From CAVQMB01 sp963713445 (lineage in GTDB: Bacteria > Pseudomonadota > Gammaproteobacteria > Competibacterales > Competibacteraceae), in assembly GCA_963713445.1 (NCBI GenBank), contig CAVQMB010000025.1, positions 4,324 through 68,323 on the forward strand: a DNA stretch of 64,000 nt, given 5' to 3'. The stretch's first letter is position 1. Each line of letters starts with the position of its first letter. Made by a program: the position numbers and the translations under genes. Under the pieces are notes generated by a model, which saw nothing but the letters and a program-made list of their open reading frames with translations, was not told where the DNA came from and ran no database searches. Positions 1 through 7,806 of the stretch are shown here, one piece after another.

Positions 1-493
1 TGCTGAAGGCGCCGGGCTTGTCGTTCCGGTCGCTTTGAACGGCCGCCGCGGTGCCGAACCGGAAGGCACCGAGGGCCGTCGGTTGTACCACGGTCTGCAG
101 CCCCAGTTGGCGGGGCACCTCACCGGCATCGAAATAGCCCTGCACCGAGCGGATTTTGCCATCCTCGATGGTGATGAAATCGGCGCCTGGCAGTGCCACG
201 GTGCGCCCGCTGGGCGGCAAGCCCCTGAACGGGCCGGTGTTGGTCCCCTTCATCACCCACTGGGCGGCCACCACGCCGTCGCCGGTCACCGTCTGCCCCA
301 CGCTCTCGAACGCCAGGTCCGGGAACGCGTCCCACAGCCCGGCCGCGTAGGCGCCGATGGCCTCGCCGGTCAGCCCCTGGGCCAGTGGATCGCTGTAGCT
401 GCCGCCCTCGGCAAACGTCGCCACGATGCCGGGCGCATCGTGGCGGTTCCAGGCATCAAAATATCGATGGGCGGGCTGCTCGATGTCGGACAT
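1..493 (-). CDS. SnoaL-like / ester cyclase family protein, C-terminus outside window
   Basis: The frame is open from an ATG at 493 to the left edge, giving 164 codons without a stop. The start is supported by GGAGAA about 8 bases upstream. The first ~125 residues have the SnoaL/NTF2-like pattern: AHRYFDAWNRHD near the start, then YSDPLAQGLTG, LWDAFPDLAFE, and VQGYFDAGEVPRQLGLQ. Such domains form a cone-shaped pocket and either isomerise or cyclise small substrates or bind them without catalysis. After residue ~140 a second segment begins (GAFRFGTAAAVQSD), suggesting a fused C-terminal domain that cannot be seen here. Substrate unknown. Family assignment is from remembered motif patterns. Confidence 0.75.
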   Translation of the reverse strand, partial: MSDIEQPAHRYFDAWNRHDAPGIVATFAEGGSYSDPLAQGLTGEAIGAYAAGLWDAFPDLAFESVGQTVTGDGVVAAQWVMKGTNTGPFRGLPPSGRTVALPGADFITIEDGKIRSVQGYFDAGEVPRQLGLQTVVQPTALGAFRFGTAAAVQSDRNDKPGAFS

Positions 494-736
494 GGCCTGC
501 TTCTCCGTGGTGGCCGCATGCATTCATACGCCTTTGACTCGTTATAGTAGCCCAAATCAATGGGTTGCCACTGGCGTTCAGCACCCTTTGCGGATGCTTT
601 CCGCATTGTCGCAAAACGGGATGTTCTGATGCGCGCCCATTCAGCTCATATTCATGCGCGTCCGCCCATAATTTCGATCAAGCTTTGAAAGTCACTGGCA
701 GGTCGATTGACCTATCTGCCTAGCACGGAGGACGTC

Positions 737-1087
737 ATGAAACATGCGACATTGGTTGTTCTGTTGGCCGCCGGCATGCTTGCGCTGGCGCCACTTTCGC
801 AGGCTCACGCGGACGATGACGACTTCGGCGCCGCCGCGCTCGGGTTCGCCTTCGGCGCCGCAATTTCGGGCGCACCAGCGATCATCTATCAGGCCCCGGC
901 GCCTCGGGTCTATGTGCCGGCGCGGCGCTATCATCACTGGCGCCAGGCCCATCGCCGTCACGAGCGCCGCGAGTGGCGCCGCCATGAACGCCGCGAACAC
1001 CGCCGCCACGAGCGGCGGGAACGCCAATGGCGGCGCTGGCATCGCCATCACGAACAGCACCATTATCATTATCGTGATGAGGACTAA
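737..1087 (+). CDS. Exported His/Arg-rich small protein
   Basis: 116 residues from ATG 737, with GGAGG 6 bases upstream; a GTG-type start at 707 is possible but would put charged residues before the signal peptide. Residues 1-23 are a clean signal peptide (MKHATLVVLLAAGMLALAPL then SQAHA cleavage). A short acidic run DDDDF and a Gly/Ala-rich stretch follow. The C-terminal ~60 residues are almost only His, Arg, Glu and Trp, with RRHERRE repeated three times and a tail HRHHEQHHYHYRDED. Likely periplasmic; a metal- or nucleic-acid-binding tail is inference from composition only. No family recognised with certainty. Confidence 0.7.
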   Translation: MKHATLVVLLAAGMLALAPLSQAHADDDDFGAAALGFAFGAAISGAPAIIYQAPAPRVYVPARRYHHWRQAHRRHERREWRRHERREHRRHERRERQWRRWHRHHEQHHYHYRDED

Positions 1088-1102
1088 GGCCTGAGTCCCG
1101 CA

Positions 1103-1130
1103 CCCGGCACAGTCGGTCGACTGTGCCGGG
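1103..1130. terminator. Perfect hairpin between convergent genes
   Basis: CCCGGCACAGTCG is followed after two bases by its exact reverse complement. It sits 15 bases after the His/Arg-rich gene and before the end of pyrC on the other strand, so it could end transcription from both sides. There is no T-tract on the plus side, which weakens the call as an intrinsic terminator. Confidence 0.5.
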
Positions 1131-1193
1131 CCATTCATCCCGTCTGCAGCGCGTCAACCCGTCGGTTGGCATTTTGGAAAGCGTAGTTCAGCG

Positions 1194-2264
1194 TTAGCTT
1201 GCTGAGTCCGCGCCGCTTCTTTCCTCTTCCCCCGATAACCGCCACTGCAGCGTCTCGCCGGCGCCTAGCGGCACCACCGTGTCATCCCCACAGGGTACGC
1301 CAGTAGCCACGGCCCAGGGTTCGCGTACCAGGGTGATCGTCTCCGTGTTGCGCGCCAGGCCGTAGAAATCGGCGCCGAACTCACTGGCGAATCCTGCCAG
1401 CTTGTCCAGCGCGCCAGCCTGCTCGAAGGCCTCGGCATAGAGTTCCAGCGCGGCCGGAGCGCTGAAGCAGCCGGCACAGCCGCAGTCGGTTTCCTTGGCG
1501 CGGCGCGGATGTGGGGCGCTGTCGGTGCCAAGAAAGAACTTGGGATCGCCACTGGTGGCGGCGACCACCAGCGCCTCCCGGTGACGCTCGCGCTTGAGCA
1601 CCGGCAGGCAGTAGCGGTGCGGCCGCAGCCCGCCCTGAAACAAGGCGTTGCGGTTGTACAGCAGATGCTGCGGGGTGATGGTGGCGGCGACCCGTTCCGG
1701 TGCCTCCAGCACGAACTCGACGGCATCGCGCGTGGTGATGTGCTCCAGCACCACGCGTAGTTCCGGGAAGCGTTCGACGAGCGGCGCCAGTACCCGCTCG
1801 ATAAACGCCGCTTCACGGTCGAAAACATCGACCGCCGGGTCGGTGACCTCGCCGTGGACCAGCAGCGGCAGGCCATGCTGTTGCATGGCATCCAGCACCG
1901 GATAGACGTTTTCCAGCACGGTTACCCCGGCAGCCGAGTGGGTAGTGGCGCCGGCCGGATAGAGCTTGACGCCGTATACCTGGCCGCTCAGTCTGGCGCG
2001 GGCGATCTCCAGCGGTTCCGTGCGGTCGGTGAGATACAGCGTCATCAACGGCTCGAAGGCGAGGTCCGCTGGCAGAGCCGCCAGAATCCGCTGGCGGTAG
2101 TTCTGGGCCTGGGCGGTGGTGGTCACGGGTGGTTGCAGGTTGGGCATGATGATGGCCCGGGCGAAGCGCCGGGCGCTGTGCGCGACGACGGCGGCCAGCA
2201 GGTCGCCGTCGCGCAGATGCAGATGCCAGTCGTCGGGGCGGGGCAGGGTCAGGGTGGCGGTCAT
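1194..2264 (-). CDS. pyrC: Dihydroorotase, class II
   Basis: 356 residues, the normal size for the PyrC class II family. The enzyme closes N-carbamoyl-L-aspartate to dihydroorotate in pyrimidine synthesis in the cytoplasm. The zinc-binding HLHLRDG lies at residues 14-20, the carbamylated lysine in GVKLYPAG is K100, further metal His residues lie in LLVHGEV and LEHITTRDA, and the metal Asp is in GTDSAPH. The tail has the usual EPWAV segment. It is read leftward, separated by about 30 bases from the end of pabBC, so the two may be cotranscribed. Confidence 0.96.
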   Translation of the reverse strand: MTATLTLPRPDDWHLHLRDGDLLAAVVAHSARRFARAIIMPNLQPPVTTTAQAQNYRQRILAALPADLAFEPLMTLYLTDRTEPLEIARARLSGQVYGVKLYPAGATTHSAAGVTVLENVYPVLDAMQQHGLPLLVHGEVTDPAVDVFDREAAFIERVLAPLVERFPELRVVLEHITTRDAVEFVLEAPERVAATITPQHLLYNRNALFQGGLRPHRYCLPVLKRERHREALVVAATSGDPKFFLGTDSAPHPRRAKETDCGCAGCFSAPAALELYAEAFEQAGALDKLAGFASEFGADFYGLARNTETITLVREPWAVATGVPCGDDTVVPLGAGETLQWRLSGEEERSGADSAS

Positions 2265-2294
2265 GGCTCAATCCGTCGCGGGTTGATACGCCAC

Positions 2295-4019
2295 TCAGTC
2301 TACCAGCCGGGCCTCGCGCCAGCCGCGGACCGAGTTAATGAGCCACAGGCGCCGTGCCTCGCGCAGGGCGTCCAGCGGCAGCCGGGCTTCCTCGATGGCA
2401 TCGTCGGCCAGCAGCCGGCGGCGCAGGGTGCCGGGCAGCAGGCCGCAGTCCAGCGCCGGGGTGAAATAACGGCCGTCACGTTCCAGCACCAGGTTGGCGA
2501 TGGTGCTTTCGGTCAGTTCCCCGACCCGGTTCCACAGGATCACGTCGTCGCAGTCGGGGCGTTCGGCGGCAGCGGTCTGATACAACTCGCGGCGGGTGGT
2601 CTTGTGGAACAGGAACGGATCGGTGGGGTCGACCGGAGTGCGTGCCAGCGCCACCCGCACCGGCTCCGGCGAGGGGGCCAGTGGTGTGGCAGTGACCGTC
2701 AGCCGGCCGTCACGCTGTAGCAGCAGTCGCACCCGCTGTGGCGTGGTTCCCGTCGGGGTGGCATCTTGCAGCTGGCGGCGGATGCCATCGGGGTCGCAGG
2801 TGAAGTCGAAATAGCTGGCGCTGTCAGCCAGCCGGGCCAGATGTTCGTCGAGCAGCACATAACCGCTGTCCGGGGTCCACAACAGCGTTTCCAGCAGCGC
2901 GAAATCGGCCGGTGCGTGCCGCAGGATATTGGCCTTGGTCAGGCATTCCTGGTATTCGTCGCCGGGTTCGGAGTCCCAGACGATGCCGCCGCCAGTGCCG
3001 AAGCTGACCTCGTCGCGGTCGACCACGGCGGTGCGGATCGCGACGTTGAACTGCATTGTTCCATCCGGCAGGCAAAAACCGAGCGTGCCGGTGTAGACAC
3101 CGCGCGGCGAGCATTCCAGGTCGCGGATCAGGCTCATGGTGTGGACCTTGGGCGCGCCGGTGATCGAGGCGCACGGGAACAGCGCGGCCAGCAGCGCGCC
3201 GAGCCCGGCGTCGGTGGCGGCGGTGACCGTACTCGTCATCTGCAGTACCCGCGGATAGCGCTCGACCTCGAACAGCCGTGGCACCTGCACGCTGCCGGGG
3301 CGGGCGATGCGGCCCAGATCGTTGCGGATCATGTCGACGATCATCAGATTCTCGGCCCGATTCTTGGTGGATGTGGCCAGCGCTTCGCGGTTGGCTTCGT
3401 CTTCGGCCAGGGTGCGGCCGCGCGCCGCGGTGCCCTTCATCGGCTTGCCGGTAATGCGGTCGCCGGCCGCGCTGAAGAACAGTTCCGGTGAGGCCGAGGC
3501 GATGACCCGTTCGCCGGTGTCGATGAAGCCGCTGTAGGCACCGCCCTGGGCCTGATCGAGGACCCCGAGCAGAGCCAGTGGATCACCCTCGAAACCGGCC
3601 CGCAGCCGGAAGGTGAAGTTAACCTGATAGCTGTCGCCGGCCCGCAACCGGTCGTGGATTGCCGCCAGCCGGTCGCGGTAGCGGGCTTCGCTGATGCTGG
3701 GCCGCCACTCGCCGATGCGGTAGCCGGCGGGGTCGGCTGGCGGCGCTGCGGTCGGCTCGGCGCGTTCGAACAGACCGAACCAGACCAGCGGCCGGCCGGG
3801 TTCCGGGGACTGGGTCCGCAACGCCGGATCGAACCCGGCGGCGGCCTCGTAACTGATGTAACCGGCTGCGCACAGGCCGCCGTCGACTGCGGCCTCGACC
3901 GCGGCGACGGCGGTGGGTACCGCGTCTGGAGTGGCCGCCTGCACCACGCGCCGCAGCCCGCCGAATGCCAGCCAGCCGCCACTCGTGGCATCACGCATCA
4001 GCACTCTGACGGGTCTCAT
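2295..4019 (-). CDS. pabBC: Aminodeoxychorismate synthase component I fused to aminodeoxychorismate lyase
   Basis: 574 residues combining two folate-pathway steps. Residues ~1-365 are a chorismate-binding domain: PMKGT with the catalytic lysine at 195, NRAENLMIVDMIRNDLGR near 220-237, and SITGAPK ending at 291. Residues ~375-574 are a class IV PLP aminotransferase-like lyase: FLFHKTTRRELYQ carries the PLP lysine, and GELTESTIANLVLE and GLLPGTLRR follow. Together they make 4-aminobenzoate from chorismate once a PabA glutamine amidotransferase supplies ammonia; pabA is not in the window. Its start overlaps the end of... the transporter upstream by four bases, so the two genes are probably cotranscribed. 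Confidence 0.93.
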   Translation of the reverse strand: MRPVRVLMRDATSGGWLAFGGLRRVVQAATPDAVPTAVAAVEAAVDGGLCAAGYISYEAAAGFDPALRTQSPEPGRPLVWFGLFERAEPTAAPPADPAGYRIGEWRPSISEARYRDRLAAIHDRLRAGDSYQVNFTFRLRAGFEGDPLALLGVLDQAQGGAYSGFIDTGERVIASASPELFFSAAGDRITGKPMKGTAARGRTLAEDEANREALATSTKNRAENLMIVDMIRNDLGRIARPGSVQVPRLFEVERYPRVLQMTSTVTAATDAGLGALLAALFPCASITGAPKVHTMSLIRDLECSPRGVYTGTLGFCLPDGTMQFNVAIRTAVVDRDEVSFGTGGGIVWDSEPGDEYQECLTKANILRHAPADFALLETLLWTPDSGYVLLDEHLARLADSASYFDFTCDPDGIRRQLQDATPTGTTPQRVRLLLQRDGRLTVTATPLAPSPEPVRVALARTPVDPTDPFLFHKTTRRELYQTAAAERPDCDDVILWNRVGELTESTIANLVLERDGRYFTPALDCGLLPGTLRRRLLADDAIEEARLPLDALREARRLWLINSVRGWREARLVD

Positions 4020-4921
4020 CGCGGCCGTCTCAGGCGCTGCGGTGGACGGCTGGCGATGGCCACCCCGAGCGCGGCGATGGCCATGCCGGGCCAGGCCAGC
4101 AGTGGCATGTCCTCGCCGATCAGCAGCCAGGCAATCAGCGCCGCCATCGGCGGCACCAGGAAGAACAGCGCCGACACCCGCGCCACCTCGCCGTGGCGGA
4201 CCATGGTCAGCAGCAGGGTGATGGCGACCAGTGAGTTGCCGATCACCAGGTAGGCCAGCGCCACCACCAGGCCCACGCTCCAGTCCACCCGCATGGTTTC
4301 CAGGCCCCAGGCCAGCGGCAGGGTGACCGCCAGCCCGACGGTGTACTGGATCAGGTTGGCGGTGACCGGGTGTTGATGGACCCCGAAGCGCTTCTCATAC
4401 AGGGTGCTGAAGGTGATCGTGACCAGCGCCCCGACCGCGCTCAGTATGCCCAGCGTTGAGCCCGCCTCGACGGCCGAGCGGGCGATGATGACCAGGCCGG
4501 CGCCCAGCAGGCCCAGGGCCAGGCCCGCCCAGCGCCGTGCGCTGACCCGCTCGCCGGCCAGCCAGGGCGCCAGCAGCGCCACCAGGATCGGCTGCAGCGA
4601 GACAATCAGGGCCACCTCGCCGGCCGATTCGCCTTGCTTAAAGGCCAGGTACGACAGACTGAAATAAGTACCCTGCAGCAGAAACCCGATCACGATCAGG
4701 TGGCCCCAGTCGCGGGGCCGGCGCGGCAGCGGCGGACGCAGCGCGAAAAACAGCGGCAGTAACACCAGCAGCACCAGCCCGTAGCGCAGCGACAGCAGGG
4801 TCAGCGGCGGGGCATGGGCCAGGCCCAGCTTGGCGAACGAGAACCCACCGGACCAGAGCAGCAGAAAGATGGCCGGTGCGGCCCGCAGCCAGGGCGGGTT
4901 GGTTGCGGCGCTGTCGGTCAC
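4016..4921 (-). CDS. EamA/DMT-family transporter
   Basis: 301 residues with about ten hydrophobic segments arranged as two EamA repeats, the pattern of drug/metabolite exporters of the inner membrane. The first repeat shows LWSGGFSFAKLGLAHAPPLT and the second begins near GALVTITFSTLYEKRFG. The stop overlaps the pabBC start in an ATGA, consistent with translational coupling. The exported substrate cannot be inferred; coupling to a folate gene is not known to indicate one. Confidence 0.85.
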   Translation of the reverse strand: MTDSAATNPPWLRAAPAIFLLLWSGGFSFAKLGLAHAPPLTLLSLRYGLVLLVLLPLFFALRPPLPRRPRDWGHLIVIGFLLQGTYFSLSYLAFKQGESAGEVALIVSLQPILVALLAPWLAGERVSARRWAGLALGLLGAGLVIIARSAVEAGSTLGILSAVGALVTITFSTLYEKRFGVHQHPVTANLIQYTVGLAVTLPLAWGLETMRVDWSVGLVVALAYLVIGNSLVAITLLLTMVRHGEVARVSALFFLVPPMAALIAWLLIGEDMPLLAWPGMAIAALGVAIASRPPQRLRRPR

Positions 4922-5005
4922 ATGGTCCCCGCTCAGGGCTCAGTAAGGGAGGGACAAACTAGAATCTTTACCGGGAAGATACAAGGGTGGCGTCGCCGCG
5001 CGACG

Positions 5006-5329
5006 CTAGCAGGGCGGGGATGCCGCCAGTGGCTCTGCGGCGACCGGGTTGGCAGCGCTGGGGGTAGCGTAACCGCGCGCCAGGTACAGGTTGCAGATGA
5101 CCCGCAGCAGTGAGGTGAAATTCTCGACCACGCGGCGCTCCTCCAGGATCTCGTCATGCAGGGTGGAAATGAACTGGGCGGTGGTCAACCCGCTGTCGGC
5201 GGCGATCCGGTCGAGGATATTCCAGAATTCCTGCTCCAGACGGATGCTGGTGACGTGTCCGTTGATACGGACCGAACGGGTGCTGCTGGCGTACAGAGCG
5301 GGATCAGTCCCGGCGTAGATGCGACACAT
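5006..5329 (-). CDS. Ribbon-helix-helix domain protein (RHH_4-like)
   Basis: 107 residues from ATG 5329. This start is preferred over the ATG nine bases upstream because AAAGGAGA sits at a proper distance only for it. The central part, TRSVRINGHVTSIRLEQEFW followed by ILDRIAADSGLT, has the strand-helix-helix pattern of the RHH_4 family of small DNA-binding proteins; the C-terminus is Pro/Ala-rich. It reads away from the Tat-exported oxidoreductase genes that start 190 bases away on the other strand. A repressor role is inference. Confidence 0.75.
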   Translation of the reverse strand: MCRIYAGTDPALYASSTRSVRINGHVTSIRLEQEFWNILDRIAADSGLTTAQFISTLHDEILEERRVVENFTSLLRVICNLYLARGYATPSAANPVAAEPLAASPPC

Positions 5330-5516
5330 CGGTTCCATTCTCCTTTGTGGTAACCAGGCCCGGCGCGGGTAGTAACACTGTACTACCTCCCTGCCGAAAC
5401 CGCGGCATAAACTCAAACACGCTGTTTTGAAGGACGGCATTATAAGCCCGGAAGGGCCGAAGCCGGCGAGGACCCAGCCTCCGTCGGCCATTCATCACAC
5501 ACCGGAGGACACACCG

Positions 5517-6089
5517 ATGACCATGCCAAGCATGAAGCGTCGCCAGTTTTTCAGGACCAGTGGCGGCGTTGCAGCAGGCGCCGCACTCGCGGCCGGCGCC
5601 GGCGGAGTGCTCACCAGCCGCCCGGCGGCGGCCATGACCACCACTGCGCTGACCGATCACGAAGCGGCGACGCTGTTGGGCGTGACCCGCCAGTTGTACC
5701 CGCATCCGTCGCTGGCCGACGAGTATTACCTATCCGTCGTGACCGCGCTCGATCAGAAGGCCGCCGGGGACGCTGCCACCGCCAGGCTGCTCAAGGACGG
5801 CGTGGCAGGGCTCGACAAGGCACTCGACATACCCTGGGTGAGGCTATCGCCCGGCTATCAGCTACAGGTCCTGGAGAGTCTGCAGGACACGGCTTTCTTC
5901 AAGACGTTGCGCAGTACCACGGTGGTCGATCTCTACAACAACCACCTGGTGTGGCGTCATTTCGGTTACGAGGGTGCCTCGTGGCCCCATGGCGGCTATT
6001 ACAAGCGCGGTTTCAACGATTTGACCTGGCTGCCCGAGCCGCCCGAGTCGGCGAGTCCGAAAGGCTGGTGGGAGGACAACAATGGCTAG
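5517..6089 (+). CDS. Gluconate 2-dehydrogenase subunit 3-like Tat-exported protein
   Basis: 190 residues from ATG 5517, chosen because GGAGG lies 8 bases upstream and because it places a twin-arginine signal (KRRQFFRTSGG) at residues 7-17 followed by an Ala/Gly-rich hydrophobic stretch and an AAA cleavage region. The mature part (LTDHEAATLLGVTRQLYPHP, then WVRLSPGYQLQVLESL) matches the small subunit of membrane-bound GMC dehydrogenases. It would leave the cell folded, probably carrying the flavoprotein encoded next, whose start overlaps its end by eight bases. Confidence 0.88.
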   Translation: MTMPSMKRRQFFRTSGGVAAGAALAAGAGGVLTSRPAAAMTTTALTDHEAATLLGVTRQLYPHPSLADEYYLSVVTALDQKAAGDAATARLLKDGVAGLDKALDIPWVRLSPGYQLQVLESLQDTAFFKTLRSTTVVDLYNNHLVWRHFGYEGASWPHGGYYKRGFNDLTWLPEPPESASPKGWWEDNNG

Positions 6090-7650
6090 TTACAATCTCA
6101 ACGACGACTCGGTGGTGGTCATTGTCGGCTCCGGGGCCGGCGGCGGTACGCTGGCCAACGAGCTGTGCCAGAAAGGCATCAAGGTGGTGGTCCTGGAGGC
6201 CGGCCAGCGACTGGGGCCCAGCAAGTTCCACAATGACGAGTGGGAGGCGTTCAAGCAGCTGAGCTGGCTGGATCCGCGCACCACCACCGGTAGCTGGCGG
6301 GTGGCGCGTGATTTCCCCAACCTGCCGGCCTGGATCTGCAAGACGGTGGGCGGTACCACCGTGCACTGGGCCGGCGCCAGCCTGCGCATCCAGGAGCACG
6401 AACTCAAAGCCCGCACCGTGTACGGTGACATCCCCGGCGCCTCGCTGCTGGACTGGCCGGTGACCCTGCAGGAACTCGAGCCGTACTACGCCAAGGCCGA
6501 GGACAAGATGGGGGTCACCCGGACCAACAATATCCCCGGCCTGCCCGGCAACAACAACTTCAAGGTCATGTACGCCGGTGCCACCCGGATCGGCTACAAG
6601 GAAGTCAGCACCGGGCGTATGGCGATCAACAGCCACAAGCGCGACGGCCGCAGCGGTTGCCTGCAGCTCGGTTTTTGTTTCCAGGGCTGTAAGTCAGGTG
6701 CCAAATGGTCGACGTTGTATACGGAAATCCCCAAGGCCGAGGCCACCGGCAAGCTGGAACTGCGCACTGAGTGCCACGTCTCGCAGATCGAGCACGATGC
6801 CAGCGGTAAGGTCACCGGCGTGGTTTATCTCGACAAGGACGGCCACCAGCAGCGCCAGAAGGCCCGGGTGGTGTGTGTCGCCGGCAACTCGATCGAGAGC
6901 CCGCGGCTGCTGCTGCTGTCGGCCTCAGGCAAGTATCCGCATGGTCTGGCCAATTCATCCGACCAGGTCGGGCGCAACTACATGCGTCACCTGACGGCCT
7001 CGGTGTACGCCATCTTCGACCAGCCGGTACACATGTACCGCGGCACCACCATGGCCGGCATCGTCGAGGACGAAAAGATCAACGATCCCCGGCGTGGCTT
7101 TGTCGGCGGCTACCACATGGAAACCATCTCGCTGGGACTGCCGTTCATCACCTCGTTCCTCGATCCGGGCGCCTGGGGCCGAGAGTTCACCCGCTATATT
7201 GATCTCTATACCCACATGGCCGGCATGTGGCTGGTGGGTGAGGATATGCCGCAGGCCGACAACCGCGTCACCCTGAACCAGGCCGTCAAGGATCAGTGGG
7301 GCCTGCCGGCGGCCAACGTGCATTCCGATGACCACCACAACGATATCGCCATGCGCAGCCACGCCTTCAAGCAGGGTGCGGCGGTGTACGATGCGGCCGG
7401 CGCGATCAAGACCATTGAGACGCCGCCGTATCCGTCGACCCACAACCTGGGCACCTGCCGTATGAGCGAGCAACCCGGCGACGGCGTCTGCAACAAGCAC
7501 GGTCAGACCCACGACATTGCCAACCTGTTCATATCGGACGGCAGCCAGTTCACCACCGGTGCGGCCGAGAACCCGACTCTGACCATCGTCACCCTGGCCA
7601 TCCGTCAGGCCGACTACATCGCCCAGCAGATGACGCAGAAGGCGATCTGA
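6082..7650 (+). CDS. GMC-family FAD oxidoreductase, large subunit
   Basis: 522 residues. The Rossmann FAD motif VVIVGSGAGGGTLANEL lies at about residues 11-27, and the C-terminal GMC signature HNLGTCRMSEQPGDGVCN followed by FISDGSQFTTGAAENPTLT lies near 450-500. There is no signal peptide, so export probably depends on the Tat-bearing small subunit just upstream. Relatives oxidise sugars or sugar acids, such as gluconate, in the periplasm and pass electrons to a cytochrome c subunit. No cytochrome gene follows: a strong terminator comes next. Substrate not inferable. Confidence 0.9.
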   Translation: MASYNLNDDSVVVIVGSGAGGGTLANELCQKGIKVVVLEAGQRLGPSKFHNDEWEAFKQLSWLDPRTTTGSWRVARDFPNLPAWICKTVGGTTVHWAGASLRIQEHELKARTVYGDIPGASLLDWPVTLQELEPYYAKAEDKMGVTRTNNIPGLPGNNNFKVMYAGATRIGYKEVSTGRMAINSHKRDGRSGCLQLGFCFQGCKSGAKWSTLYTEIPKAEATGKLELRTECHVSQIEHDASGKVTGVVYLDKDGHQQRQKARVVCVAGNSIESPRLLLLSASGKYPHGLANSSDQVGRNYMRHLTASVYAIFDQPVHMYRGTTMAGIVEDEKINDPRRGFVGGYHMETISLGLPFITSFLDPGAWGREFTRYIDLYTHMAGMWLVGEDMPQADNRVTLNQAVKDQWGLPAANVHSDDHHNDIAMRSHAFKQGAAVYDAAGAIKTIETPPYPSTHNLGTCRMSEQPGDGVCNKHGQTHDIANLFISDGSQFTTGAAENPTLTIVTLAIRQADYIAQQMTQKAI

Positions 7651-7719
7651 CCGTGTGATACCAGTGACCCGCCGGAACCGGTCCCTGACAACAAGTCCCG
7701 GGGATGGGCGCCTCGTTCG

Positions 7720-7742
7720 GCCCCGCTTGGCGGGGCTTTTTT
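7720..7742 (+). terminator. Intrinsic terminator after GMC oxidoreductase
   Basis: GCCCCGC, a TTG loop, GCGGGGC and six T. This is a textbook rho-independent terminator, 70 bases after the oxidoreductase stop and before the dehydratase gene. Confidence 0.9.
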
Positions 7743-7806
7743 GTTGCCCGGTGCCGGCGCGCTACCATGAGCCATCCATCCGGCTATTCTGGTGAGGTCC
7801 CGTATC

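Noticed and set aside
1854..2720. Long plus-strand ORF (288 codons) opposite pyrC and the end of pabBC
   Set aside because: It mirrors the codons of pyrC and pabBC, has a His/Gly/Gln-rich meaningless translation and no start signal. Similar opposite-strand ORFs at 26259-27677, 28289-29797, 30749-32005, 38703-39953, 40828-42078 and 46414-47595 were rejected for the same reason.
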